The position numbers were made by a program, and so were the translations under genes. Positions 22,524 through 33,162 of a stretch of DNA of 64,000 nt are shown here, piece by piece. The notes under the pieces are model-generated. The model worked only from the letters and a program-made list of their open reading frames with translations. It made no database searches and was not told the DNA's origin. The stretch is from Fistulifera solaris (lineage: Eukaryota; Bacillariophyta; Bacillariophyceae; Naviculales; Stauroneidaceae): positions 930,001 to 994,000 of the forward strand of contig AP026123.1 of assembly GCA_030295235.1 (NCBI GenBank), written 5' to 3'. Each line of letters begins with the position of its first letter. The stretch's first letter is position 1.

Positions 22524-23342
22524 CTAATATAAAGGACTCAGAACATAGCGAGGGTCTGGGTAGTCAATCAACGCCATTGCTCTATCATTCAAGGATACAG
22601 CTCCTGGCATGTCATGAGTTTCAGGAGGCTTTATTGCGAGTTGAAAGTGGACATGCGGAAAGAACCAACCGCCGTTTTCGAAAAAGTCTCCTATACTTGC
22701 AATCCTTTCTCCTGCTACCACAAGCTGTCCGATTGCCCGTCCTTCAATGCTATCGGCCGATAGATGACCATACAAGGCATAAACTTGGCGGTCATTTGGT
22801 AAGTCATGACGGATCACTATCACATGCCCATAATCGCCAAGGGCTGGATTGTAGCCGACCGCATGAATTGTTCCTTTTGTAAAGGCATACACCGGCGTCC
22901 CGACAGGCCCTTCTAAATCGATTCCGACGTGTATAGTTCTTCTGCCTTGATAGCCGTCAATACTGTTCTCCAAATCGTCAAACAGTTCGGAACTATACAA
23001 CCCCACTCGATCTTCGTCATAACGCCCGACGGCGAAAGGAGGCGCTGGTGGGCGGTCTGGACTCGTTCGCGTCCTTCGCTCTTCCTCGGTAGCCAACTGT
23101 CTGTTCGCGACAGGCTTTGTCAAATCCAAGATCTCATAGCTTGAAGGAAACCGAACGACAGGATGAAATAATTTCCGGTCTTCCTCCGTCAAGTTCAGAG
23201 GATTGGGATAAGCGCCAAAAGGACTCAAAGGTGGGGGGATATTCGCATCTGACATGTTTAGGTAGACGTTCACAGGACTGCTTGCGAAAATTAGCCACGT
23301 AATGAATTTAGGTAATCGAATGAATGAAGAAAGAAACCTCAT
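22524..23342 (-). CDS. M23/LytM-type metallopeptidase domain protein
   Basis: The last two thirds form a peptidase M23 (lysostaphin/LytM) fold. HVGIDLEGPVGTPVYA supplies the HxxxD ligands (H138, D142 counted from the start used here), YGHLS is the conserved His loop, and FPHVHFQL is the HxH motif. All expected zinc ligands are present, so it may be active. M23 enzymes are mainly bacterial peptidoglycan peptidases. The start at 23342 gives a hydrophobic leader (residues about 12-25) that could be a signal peptide. Alternatives are an in-frame ATG at 23255, or a short upstream exon from 23406 spliced over a good CAG|GTAAGG donor at 23388/23387. The latter needs one extra base in the A6 run. Domain call strong, N terminus open. 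Confidence 0.75.
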   Translation of the reverse strand: MRFLSSFIRLPKFITWLIFASSPVNVYLNMSDANIPPPLSPFGAYPNPLNLTEEDRKLFHPVVRFPSSYEILDLTKPVANRQLATEEERRTRTSPDRPPAPPFAVGRYDEDRVGLYSSELFDDLENSIDGYQGRRTIHVGIDLEGPVGTPVYAFTKGTIHAVGYNPALGDYGHVIVIRHDLPNDRQVYALYGHLSADSIEGRAIGQLVVAGERIASIGDFFENGGWFFPHVHFQLAIKPPETHDMPGAVSLNDRAMALIDYPDPRYVLSPLY

Positions 23343-23804
23343 TTTTGTTGTTTGCTCCTTTCGTTTTTGCTTTTTGCTTGACCTTACCTGGTATTTTTTC
23401 GTCCATGCGGCGCTCGCAATACCGGTTTCATATCTCTGCGACAACCGCTTGTTCACTTCGCCTTATTGTGACTTGTGACCGTGTGACACTTGCGAAATTT
23501 GAACCTTCTTGGTTCGCGCTTACTACTTAGCATTCAACGGGTAGAAACCGTTAAAAGGCGCGACCGATCGGTTGTGCGAAAAATTTGGCACAACCAATGA
23601 TACAGTGAACAGCAGAACAACGACTGGCGAAAGCGAGGGGGAGAATTTGATCGACGTAATTGGCCTTCCAATGAGAAAACATCAAGCCATCGACGAAAGC
23701 ATCACAAAGTTCTTTCTGACACCATTTTTATAACTTCTATTGAGAGAACTTACAGTTTTGTGCTGCGTGTTTGCTCTTCTTTGATCGCCTTATCTACCTG
23801 AGCC
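23343..23804. other. Intergenic region, promoter space
   Basis: Divergent region between the M23 gene and hydrolase copy 2. It may include a small first exon of the M23 gene near 23388-23406. No other feature recognised. Confidence 0.4.
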
Positions 23805-25351
23805 ATGCTAAACGCTGCTTTCATTTCAATTGAAGAGAATATTCTCTCAACCCTCCTCTACGTATACTTGGCCATTGAAGTCATATTCTACTTCATTTTC
23901 CACTTCCACTTCGTCCCAAAAGCCAACGAATGGGTAGAGCCGCAGCCTTACCGCGACTACGGTAAAGACAGGTGCCGTATAGTTGTTCGGATCTTGACAC
24001 GGGTTGCCAAGTTGGCGCAGTATCGTGGTCAGGCGACACGAGAAGGCATCCGTGACTACATTCTCGGATGTTTCGACCCCATCACACCATCCACGACCAA
24101 TAAAGAAGACATTGTTACATTTTCGAATGAGAAACCACTTTCCGAATTACCCGGCCTGCGGCGGTTATCCACGGGCGCGACGTCGTCGACTCTGTCGTCG
24201 AATTCGTCGCAATCGTCGTCTGATTTGTGTAGTGACGACCAGAGCGATAAAGAAGAAGACTCACAGTCCGAGTCAGCACGATGGACAATCCAGGAACTGG
24301 GAAGAGCTGATCTGGAAAATCTACTTTGCTGGGCTTGCTTTGGTAAAAAGCGAGAACGATTCCTCGAGTGGGAGGAGAAAGAAATGACAAGAACCGTCAA
24401 AACGATCGAAGAACGCTACGGACTCTACTTTGAGCCTGGTTCGACCGGTCGATTTAAGGCGCGTAACTTATCGCTGGACGATGGGAACTCGCTGCATCGT
24501 CCTCTTTTGGTGTACTTGATCGGAATGCTGTTCCATTTCTTCGGATCCTGTGTATTGCGAATGGCAGGCTTTCGTCGTACCTTCACATCGAACGGTCTGG
24601 TCGGATGGTATCGATCACCCCGTAATGAGTCCGCAGCTAAACTGTTGCCCTACCTCTTCTTTCATGGAATAGCCCCTGGCTGTTTGTTCTTTTACACACC
24701 CGCACTTCTATTTGGGCTATTCAACGACGGAAGAGCTCAGTTTTTATTCGAACTTCCAAATATTACATGGAGAATTGGGTTCCACGTTTTGGGCGAAAAA
24801 GACTTTGTCGAAGGAGTTGCCCAATTAGTCAATTCATACTTGCCGAAAGACCAGCCGATCTCGCTGGTGGGGCACTCGTTTGGTTCCGTCCCGATGACTT
24901 GGTTGTTGCATTCGTCTCTTCGTTCCCGGATTCGACACTTTGTATTGCTGGATCCCGTCACCCTTAAACTCAGTCAAAAGGATGTCATGGTAAATTTCTT
25001 GTACACCAAGAAGGTGAATCGCATTCGTATTTTGGCTGGCTCGGAATTGTTTACCGAATATTACTTGCGTCGACACTTCTTTTCTACAACAGCGAACTTT
25101 GGTTGGAAGACATACCACAGACAACACACTCTCTGATTTTCCTTGCCGAAAAGGACGAAATCGTGAACGCGGCTGATATAAAAGAGTTGATTGACTACCA
25201 CAAGAAGGCTTCACCTGAACAGAAGTTGAAACTAACGTACTGGAAAGGCGCGAATCACGGCCACTGGATCGGCAAGCCCAGTAAATGGCGTGAAATAAAA
25301 GAGTCCCTTTTAGAGCAAGAGCTCTCCATCCTACAAGAAATGCGACTGTGA
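23805..25351 (+). CDS. Membrane-anchored alpha/beta hydrolase, copy 2 (one frameshift)
   Basis: Paralogue of 20887-22452 with the same order. It has an N-terminal hydrophobic anchor ending HFVPKANEW, QPYRDYGKDR, a Ser/Asp-rich acidic linker, LFFHGIAPG, nucleophile elbow LVGHSFGSVPMTW (Ser358), Asp in EKDEIVNA and His in GANHGHW. Copy 1 reads YNSELWLEDIPE where copy 2 leaves its frame. One extra T in the T4 run 25080-25083 restores YNSELWLEDIPQ, giving 515 residues. This is direct paralogue evidence that the break is a one-base indel, not decay. The linker between anchor and catalytic domain is the most divergent part. Confidence 0.83.
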
Positions 25352-25645
25352 TTCATTTACTGAGGATTTTGTTTTGTTTGCTTCCGCAATTTAAACCTTA
25401 GCTGTTATTCTCCACATTTGACACACGTCGTACTCTTTTATAAAATACTAAGTGATTGCTAACGTCATCTGACCATGAAGTATTGTGCAAGTGTACGAAT
25501 AGGAAGAGCGACCGACAATGGAGAAAGGAGATAATACCTGGTAGATGAAAGATGAGTGCAGGGAGATCGGGAATCGGGATCAACGATCAACACGACGCTT
25601 TTATTTTTTCTGCGGTTGGATCGAGGGGCTTGCCATTTGCCATTT

Positions 25646-25724
25646 ACTACCTCCGGGGGCGATAATGGGCCCGTCGTGCCCCGTGTAATTTTTTTGTACT
25701 GCATTTCTACGTAAAATCACGTAG
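25646..25724 (+). repeat. Left terminal inverted repeat
   Basis: 79 bp, starting ACTACCTCCGGGGG and ending in a degenerate CTACGTAAAATCACGTAG. It pairs with 26675-26765 on the other strand. Confidence 0.75.
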
Positions 25725-26674
25725 GGGGCAAAAAATTTCCTTCCGTCTCGAGCTTTTTTACTCACGATGGAGGCATCACCATGGTGATTTCCTTGGCAAT
25801 ACGAACCATTCAGCGTGAATAAATGCAAATAAACATTACTTTAAAACCTTTAATTACTTCTAGTGCCCAGTTCTGGCCGTTGGCGCGGTCGTTGTCTTTC
25901 GTTTTACCCCAAAGATGAAGCCAATCCACGGACGACGACGACGACTCTGAATGCATTTGTCTGTTGTTGTCCTGTGAAAAGGTTATATCCTGCTCTGGTG
26001 AGCGATTCTAGCGTAAATCGCTTCAGCTTAACGTCCCCTTGAATGAGCCGCGGCTCTACATGCGCAACGCAGCCAGAGACGTTCGATACTGCCTCTGCTG
26101 ATGCATTTTGTCGTCTCGAATGCGATTCTTCGAATGGCGAAAGTTGATTGTTTTGGTAATCGAACAGCTTAGCAAGTCAAGCTAAATATCCAACAGGAAG
26201 CCTTCTCCGCAACAGATGATGTGCTCAATCAACATGCCGAGATTGGAGTGTTTCGTGTCGAAGCATTAAAAGTCCCTCGTCATTGGTGTCATTGTCATTT
26301 CTTTCGAACGGAGCTTTGCTGCATCAGAAACTCCAAAAAATCCCAATAACCTGCTCACGCGGCTGATTGATGCATTACCGCGTTGATAAATCCTTCGAAG
26401 GGTCTTAACAATAGAAGCAACCGTTCTCTGGAAGCAAACTTCCTTCGCCGTCGCGCTAGTCATTGCTCACGGTCGTCAGCCAGTAAACACAAAGAGCCTC
26501 TTCTCCTGTACGCCACGGGCTTCCAAGCTTCCTCAAGGATCGTCTCCATTATCCTTTCCTCCCCCTCGGGCATCTGTAAAACCTCCATTTCTCCGTATTC
26601 GATTGTTTTATGCATTCATTTGTGGATTGTGTCATGGTGGAGTTCGTTGTGTTTCTGTGTGAGTCTATGTTCCT

Positions 26675-26765
26675 CTACGTGAAATCACGTAGAAATTCAG
26701 TACAAAAACTTTACACGGGGGATCGCGTATGACGTCTGGGCCAATTATCGCCCCCCGGAGGTAGT
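26675..26765 (-). repeat. Right terminal inverted repeat
   Basis: 91 bp, starting with the palindrome CTACGTGAAATCACGTAG and ending CCCCCCGGAGGTAGT. It is longer than the left arm because of an insertion in the GGGGATCGCGTATGACG segment. Confidence 0.75.
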
Positions 26766-26825
26766 ATTTAGCATATTTAGTATTACAAGTACTGTACCAG
26801 GTACGGGTACTTGTACAACAGCTTT

Positions 26826-26863
26826 CAGCATCCAGCATCCAGCATCCAGCATCCAGAATCCAG
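26826..26863. repeat. 7-bp tandem repeat (CAGCATC)n
   Basis: Four perfect CAGCATC units followed by one CAGAATC and a partial unit. Simple microsatellite just outside the TIR element. Confidence 0.9.
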
Positions 26864-27313
26864 AATTAGAGACAGTTAAAAAGTACTAAAAATATATCAA
26901 ATGATTGTTGAGTCTTGTTTTGTGCATTGTGTGTCGTGAGTGTGTCGTGTGTCGTGTTTCGTGTGTCAAAATCAATAAGAAATACAGTAAGCAATAAGCT
27001 GAAAACTGAAAACGGTTTTTCTCTAAACGAGGTAAGAGGTAAGAGGTGGATTGATTATTGATTTTCATTTTTGAATTTTTGACAGTAGACTTCAGCTTCT
27101 CTATCTACCAGTACTGTTAAAGTCCGTACTACGTAGTTGAGACCTTGCTTATAACCGCCAATAAAAAACTGCAACACCACGCGTCGTCTTCTCGCTTTTG
27201 TCCTTGCGATGGTCAACACTTCCACTTCGACCCACAAAAAAAGCTTTGATTCCGCTCGATCCACTTCTCTTCCATTTTAAGATTCACGAAACGGTGAAAT
27301 AGTTGCTGAAAAA

Positions 27314-29421
27314 ATGAACTTCATCTTGATGTTGATGCTCCTCGCGCCACTGCTTACTGTCGCTCGTCTGGAGGGTGAAAGCCGCGGACTGCAACTAATG
27401 AACGCTTGTGGACAGAATTTGCCGGAAACGTGCGAATGCGAAGATCTGAACGAATACACACTTGGAACTTGCAACAAAGCAGGGCGCTGTGTCCACAGCT
27501 GCATTGATGACGGTAACGCATGTACTTTTCAAAGCCTGGAAGAAAACAACTGTGTGCCTCAAGAAATCAGCTGCGACGCTGGGAACGAGTACATGTCCAG
27601 CACGTGCGACCCCGTACAAGGATGCGTCTCAAGTTGTATCGACGACAACAATCTCTGTACCACTCAGAGTTTGGAAGTCGAGAACTGTGTTCCTCAAGAA
27701 ATGAACGCGGCTGATGTATGCGACGATCGGAACGACGACACCATTGACTCTTGCGTCCCTGAAGTTGGCTGCTCGCACATATGTGACGACGGCAATGCGT
27801 GCACCAACGATACCTGGGATGATGCTAAAGGAGAATGCGTTTTCGAGACTAAAATATGTGACGATGAAAATGTGTCAACGCTTGATATTTGCTTACCCAA
27901 TGAAGGCGGCTGCAAGTTTCTTGATTTCTCTTCAGCTGATCTTGATAGCTTTGAAACGTTTTACGAAAACAATATTGCAAATTTGCCCGAGAACGCCTAC
28001 TTTTACGAAGACGAAACCTCTTTGACCGACGCTGACGTTGTATCTCTACTGAACTGGATCAACAAGAAGGTGGTCCTGGCCAAAACTCCCTACTGTTATA
28101 AGCAGTCGTACGGTCGAGGCGTTGGGCAAGTATTGACGGCGTGTCCAAGCCCGAAAGAGAAAATCGGTGCTCTTTGTTATAGCCCTTGTCGACCTGGGTA
28201 TAGCCGCCAAGGAACTTTTGATTGCCAGCAAGAGTGCAAAGCGGGCTGGAGAGATGATGGTCTTTTCTGCCGCTTGGCAGAGTATGGCAGAGGTGCAGGG
28301 TGAGTCCAAAACAACAGAATGCATGCTACGAAAGATCCAAGTTCTTGGAACTTACCTTTCTTATTCGATACATTCAACAGATACCCATGGCACTTTGGTG
28401 ACCCATTGAATGATTCCGGTATGTTTAGACGCTGCGAAGCTGATCACGGCCGAGGTAATTGCGAGAAGTGGGGTGCGGTCGTTTATCCAAAATGTAAGAA
28501 GAATCTCCAATTTTTGTACTGCAATGTTGCTCGACGCCATCTCAACGACTGCTGGTTAACCCTTTAGGTCGATCCGGATACAGTCCTTTCGGATGCTGCA
28601 TTTGCAGACCTGCAGTGCCAAACTGTGCCGCTGAAGGCTACAACTCTCCTGGATTTGACCTGTCCTGTCCAGTGAAAATTGAGTTGGGTGATCCGACTCC
28701 TCTGATCTGTGCCAGCGGTTTAGAACAGGACGGTGCTTTGTGCTATCCGCCCTGTCGAGCAGGTTTCAATGGTATTGGACCCGTCTGTTGGCAAGTTTGC
28801 GACGAAAGTGGCTTGGATTGCGGAGTCGGTTGCGCCGCAGACAGTACAACGTGTGCTCTCTCAACGATAGATATGGTATTGGGCCCTTTGATCTTGGCCG
28901 CCAACGTCGCGACCTTGGGACTCACTGCCGCTCCTGCCAATGCAGCAAGAACGGTTGTTATCGGTTCCAAGACAATCGCTTACAGCAACAACGTTGGCTA
29001 TGCCATGTTGAATCTGGCCAAACTACTTCGAACTGTCAACATGCCCGACATTCCCGAAGGAGCAACTTTAATCAGACGGGCATGGCTTCACGGAGGGCCA
29101 TACACGGTAGTGAATGTGCGTTCTGTAGTGCACGGTGCACTGACATTGTATTCATTTTTGTACGCTGAGAAGTTCGAGGAGCTGACAACTACAGCAATCA
29201 ATGCGAAGTTGGATCAAGAACTCGAACCGAGGGACGCTATGTATATCAAGTCAATCTGGGCAACGTTGCAGTTTGCTGAAATCCAGGCTGCTGAAGGATG
29301 GAATATCGCACAAACTACTTTGGCTGTAGCGAGTTTGGTTGATGTCACGGGGTTGACGGGCGCCATTGCAGCCTATGCGAATCCAATCTGCGTCGATGTT
29401 GTACCTTTTCCAGATATCTGA
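27314..29421 (+). CDS. Secreted cysteine-rich protein with CDDGN repeats
   Basis: 650 residues in three exons: 27314-28299, 28381-28493 and 28568-29421. Introns of 81 and 74 nt start GTGAGT and GTAAGA. The N terminus is a clear signal peptide (MNFILMLMLLAPLLTVA). It is followed by four Cys-rich units of the type C-(I/D)DD-G/N-NxCT (CIDDGNACT, CIDDNNLCT, ICDDGNACT, ICDDENVS). Then come two copies of a second module, GALCYSPCRPGYSRQG near residue 288 and GALCYPPCRAGFNGIGPVC near residue 420. The C-terminal 200 residues are Ala/Leu-rich and hydrophobic without Cys clusters, and could be membrane-interacting. The repeats resemble extracellular surface proteins of protists. A cell-wall or surface role is inferred; no enzyme motif is seen. 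Confidence 0.75.
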
Positions 29422-29873
29422 TGACGTTCGCTTGTAGTGTCCATTGCTTTTGAACGTCCTTAATGCATTTCATCTTAAATATAGTGATATTTTCATGTTT
29501 TTATGTTTCAACGATAGAAGACGGATTGCAACTGTTCAGCAAATTACGCCTACTGTTCAGACTCGCATGTGCATACCAGTTACCAGTACCGTTTCCCTTT
29601 CAGTGCACCTCGCTTTGCGAATTGTGGAAGCATCCTTTCGCTCTCGTTTTTAGTTTCTTGTCTGCATTGCCACGAAGCGACAGGATACACATCATCACGA
29701 GGCAAACAGTATAATATAATAGAAAAGATCGAGAGAGGCATGCATCGCAGCGGCACCGCAGCGGCGGAGGATAACAATTTTTTATTACGTAGTACAGGGT
29801 ATACGGTTCGCAGCATTATCGCTTTTTCACTCCGTGGTCAAGGTCCGTTGCGCCGAGTCCACAATTTCTATTC
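29422..29873. other. Intergenic region
   Basis: Several overlapping short frames in all phases with no consistent coding signal. Nothing recognised. Confidence 0.4.
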
Positions 29874-30782
29874 ATGTACAGCCACATATACCACTCAGAG
29901 ATGGACAGAGCCCGGAAAGAAGCCGAAGCGGACGAGGAGTCGTCATCGGCATCGTTTGAGGCACCCGACGCTATCGTTCTTCCCGGTCGAGGCTCGTTCG
30001 ATGACTCTGACATCACCTACGATCGATCCGATCGATTGGAGCAGGACGGCAGTAGCGGTAGTGATGGAAGCAATAATGACGACTTGTATGCAGATTACAG
30101 GAGGCAAACAGAACGGATCCGTACGAAGGAACCGTATCATTCTCCATTGCGAAACCGCGTCACTGTTCAAGCAACAGGAAACTTTCCACTATTCTCCCGC
30201 CCCGTGGCCGCGGTTCACCAGAAAATGAATCAAACCATGAATCATTTCCGAAAAGACAACAATCAGCAATCCAGTCAATGTAATACTGCTGAAGAAAATT
30301 TCCAGAGTCCTGCAATGAGGTCAGTTCGTCACAGTCATCCTTCCGAATCGAGTCAGAAAGTCACATCAAAAATGCGTGCCGGTAGCATGGATTCCTGTGA
30401 TTTTCAACTATTGGCCTCAGGTGGTATATCAGAACACGATAGGAATGCTCGACGTAGCATTCGAAGAAGTCAAAGCGCTGACAAAGATGCGTTCGCACAA
30501 GCGCTAGATCCAAATCGAGAAAGTCGACGCAATGTGCGCAGGACTTCCAGTAGAGACGGGTCCTCATTCGGAAAAAGGCCAGATTTCGTTGGCGAGATTC
30601 GAGGTGGAGGACGGAGACATCAAAGTGCCGATGGAAGTGTGTTTGAACCTCAAAGAAACGAAGTTCGAGAACGGCATGTTGACGCAGATGATTATGAAAA
30701 ACTCGGTTTTCAGGCTTTGGCCGCGGGAGACGGTCGTGCTTGTCGAAATCTACGTCGACACAAAAGCAGCGATCATTTCTAA
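29874..30782 (+). CDS. Basic Ser-rich protein with RRxxSxD repeats, unknown
   Basis: 302 residues, not recognised. The first 70 residues are acidic and Ser-rich; residues 70-165 are rich in Gln, Asn, Arg and His. The C-terminal third carries four related motifs, RRSQSAD (197-203), RRTSSRD (222-228), RRHQSAD (247-253) and RRHKSSD (294-300). They are spaced 25, 25 and 47 residues apart and flanked by similar D-x-F/DxxxLA segments. RRxS is a common basophilic-kinase target, so a phosphoregulated linear protein is conceivable. A second Met at residue 10 (29901) is an alternative start. No domain, signal peptide or membrane segment seen. Confidence 0.5.
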   Translation: MYSHIYHSEMDRARKEAEADEESSSASFEAPDAIVLPGRGSFDDSDITYDRSDRLEQDGSSGSDGSNNDDLYADYRRQTERIRTKEPYHSPLRNRVTVQATGNFPLFSRPVAAVHQKMNQTMNHFRKDNNQQSSQCNTAEENFQSPAMRSVRHSHPSESSQKVTSKMRAGSMDSCDFQLLASGGISEHDRNARRSIRRSQSADKDAFAQALDPNRESRRNVRRTSSRDGSSFGKRPDFVGEIRGGGRRHQSADGSVFEPQRNEVRERHVDADDYEKLGFQALAAGDGRACRNLRRHKSSDHF

Positions 30783-33162
30783 GGCGGTCGCAAGTCGTAA
30801 AAGAGTGAGGCGAGGGGCTGAATTCATTTTTTATTGTATGTCATCATGAATCAGCAAGAGCCACATCCCCCGCAAACCGGCAATAGCAGACTTGCAGTCC
30901 AACACTTGGTCGAGCTTCGTCGGAAGCCGTTGATGAGCTCTCTATCTAGATTGTAATGATGAAGCCATCAAATCCAAAACTGTGTCGGATGGCTTGTAAT
31001 ACTAAATTAATTCTAGTTTTGAACCAGCTATGGTTTACTCCGTATTCGGAATGCATCGCGTAACTGAATTTTTGCAAGGAATCGCCGCCAGAAGACCGAT
31101 TCCAGATTTTCTGGAAAATCCACAGAACTCCAATCACCGATTCAAAAATTCCTTGAACTCAGACGGTGTTTAGAATCATAACGAAATGCTAAAAACGTTT
31201 TGGAAATAGTCTGTACACGGTGTTTTGGATCCTACCAAAATGCTGTACACGCTCAAGATTTTCTGGACGCGGTGTTGTGATGATAACGAAAGAAAGTGCA
31301 CATTCCAGAAAATCTGGAATTCTGGGTTCTGGATGAGTCATTTCATGTCATACAGAAATTCTGTAGTGGTCCAGAAATTCTGGACCAGATTTTTTCGATC
31401 CTACCGAAATGCTAAATACGTTTTGGAAATAATCTGTACACGGGGTTTGGATCCTACCAAAATGCTGTGCACGCTCACGATTTTCTGGACGCGGTGTTGT
31501 GATGATAACGAAAGAAAGTGCACATTCCAGAAAATCTGGAATTCTGGATTCTGGATGAGTCATTTCATGTCATACAGAAATTCTGTAGTGGTCCAGAAGT
31601 TCTGGACCAGATTTTTTCGATCCTACCGAAATGCTAAATACGTTTTGGAAATAGTCTGTACACGGTGTTTTGGATCCTACCAAAATGCTGTACACGCTCA
31701 AGATTTTCTGGACGCGGTGTTTTGATGATAACGAAAGAAAGTGCACATTCCAGAAAATCTGGAATTCTGGGTTCTGGATGATTCATTTCATGTCATACAG
31801 AAATTCTGTAGTGGTCCAGAAATTCTGGACCAGATTTTTTCGATCCTACCGAAATGCTAAATACGTTTTGGAAATAGTCTGTACACGGGGTTTGGGATCC
31901 TACCAAAATGCTGTACACGCTCACGATTTTCTGGACGCGGTGTTGTGATGATAACGAAAGAAAGTGCACATTCCAGAAAATCTGGAATTCTGGGTTCTGG
32001 ATGAGTCATTTCATGTCATACAGAAATTCTGTAGTGGTCCAGAAATTCTGGACCAGATTTTTTCGATCCTACCGAAATGCTAAAAACGTTTTGGAAATAG
32101 TCTGTACACGGTGTTTTGGATCCTACCAAAATGCTGTACACGCTCAAGATTTTCTGGACGCGGTGTTGTGATGATAACGAAAGAAAGTGCACATTCCAGA
32201 AAATCTGGAATTCTGGAAGAGTCATTTCATGTCATACAGAAATTCTGTAGTGGTCCAGAAATTCTGGACCAGATTTTTCGATCCTACCGAAATGCTAAAA
32301 ACGTTTTGGAAATAGTCTGTACACGGGGTTTGGGATCCTACCAAAATGCTGTACACGCTCAAGATTTTCTGGACGCGGTGTTGTGATGATAACGAAAGAA
32401 AGTGCACATTCCAGAAAATCTGGAATTCTGGGTTCTGGATGATTCATTTCATGTCATACAGAAATTCTGTAGTGGTCCAGAAATTCTGGACCAGATTTTT
32501 CGATCCTACCGAAATGCTAAATGCGTTTTGGAAATAGTCTGTACACGGTGTTTTGGATCCTACCAAAATGCTGTGCACGCTCAAGATTTTCTGGACGCGG
32601 TGTTTTGATGATAACGAAAGAAAGTGCACATTCCAGAAAATCTGGAATTCTGGATTCTGGATGAGTCATTTCATGTCATACAGAAATTCTGTAGTGGTCC
32701 AGAAATTCTGGACCAGATTTTTTCGATCCTACCGAAATGCTAAAAACGTTTTGGAAATAGTCTGTACACGGTGTTTTGGATCTAATCGAAAGAAAGTGCA
32801 CATTCCAGAAATACTTTGTCATAATAGGACGTAAGATCCCCATTTATAGAAATCGCGTTCTCGAATGAATTGCTTGTTAATTTCAGTTTCGAGTGTTTAC
32901 CTGGTAGTGTTGAGAATGAAAACGAGTGGAATCCGGAATCCATTACACTAAATATTTTGTTTTATGTAAAACCTTACTACCTACTGACTAGACCCTACTG
33001 ACCACCAAGAACCGCAAGCCGAAAACCTTTTTTCGTCCTTTTTTTCTTTGACAGAACACTGCTGCTTTTGATGATTTTGAATACTGCACATGGCATCTTG
33101 CTAGAACAAACATTTGAAAAAGCCCTAGTACTATCAAAACGCAATTCTCGGAAAAGCTGAAA
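30783..33162. other. Gene-free 2.4 kb dominated by satellite array
   Basis: Flanks of the 31184-32818 array show no gene. The long open frames within the array run across identical repeat units in one phase and are explained by the repeat. Confidence 0.6.
31184..32818. repeat. 222-bp satellite array, ~7 units
   Basis: Units begin GATCCTACCAAAATGCTG at 31228, 31450, 31673, 31896, 32119, 32334 and 32556. The last break is at 32779. Spacings are 222, 223, 223, 223, 215, 222 and 223 bp. Copies differ at only a few bases. Truncated units lie at both ends (31184-31227 and 32779-32818). Every unit contains nested inverted repeats: CCAGAAAATCTGG, CAGAAATTCTG and TCCAGAAATTCTGGA. The 215-bp unit lacks 8 bases after TCTGGAATTCTGG. 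Non-coding. Confidence 0.93.

Larger units (their letters stand above)
25646..26765. mobile_element. Candidate non-autonomous DNA transposon with long inverted ends
   Basis: The left arm (25646-25724) and right arm (26675-26765) are inverted copies. The outer end is ACTACCTCCGGGGG, then GCGATAAT, GTACTG and TTTCTACGT. The right arm carries about 12 extra bases. The inner end of the right arm is the perfect palindrome CTACGTGAAATCACGTAG; the left copy is slightly degenerate. ATTT directly flanks both ends (25642-25645 and 26766-26769), a possible 4-bp target duplication. The interior of about 950 bp has no transposase. Superfamily not assigned. Confidence 0.68.
25352..27313. other. Gene-free 2 kb containing a TIR element and microsatellites
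   Basis: No plausible gene. It holds the inverted-repeat element at 25646-26765, a 7-bp tandem repeat at 26826-26863 and a GTGT/TCGTGT-rich stretch at about 26925-26970. The 99-codon open frame inside the element (26383-26682) has no recognisable domain. Confidence 0.55.

Noticed and set aside
26383-26682. 99-codon frame inside the TIR element, considered as transposase remnant
   Set aside because: No DDE/D-type residues, helix-turn-helix or other transposase pattern seen.
29569-30228. 219-codon frame overlapping the 29874 gene
   Set aside because: Other frame has more regular protein features (RRxxSxD repeats). This one is a shadow with mixed composition.
31225-32834. Series of 60-166-codon frames on both strands in the satellite
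   Set aside because: They repeat the same peptide because the 222-bp unit is repeated, and break wherever unit length changes. Explained by the array, not by selection on protein.
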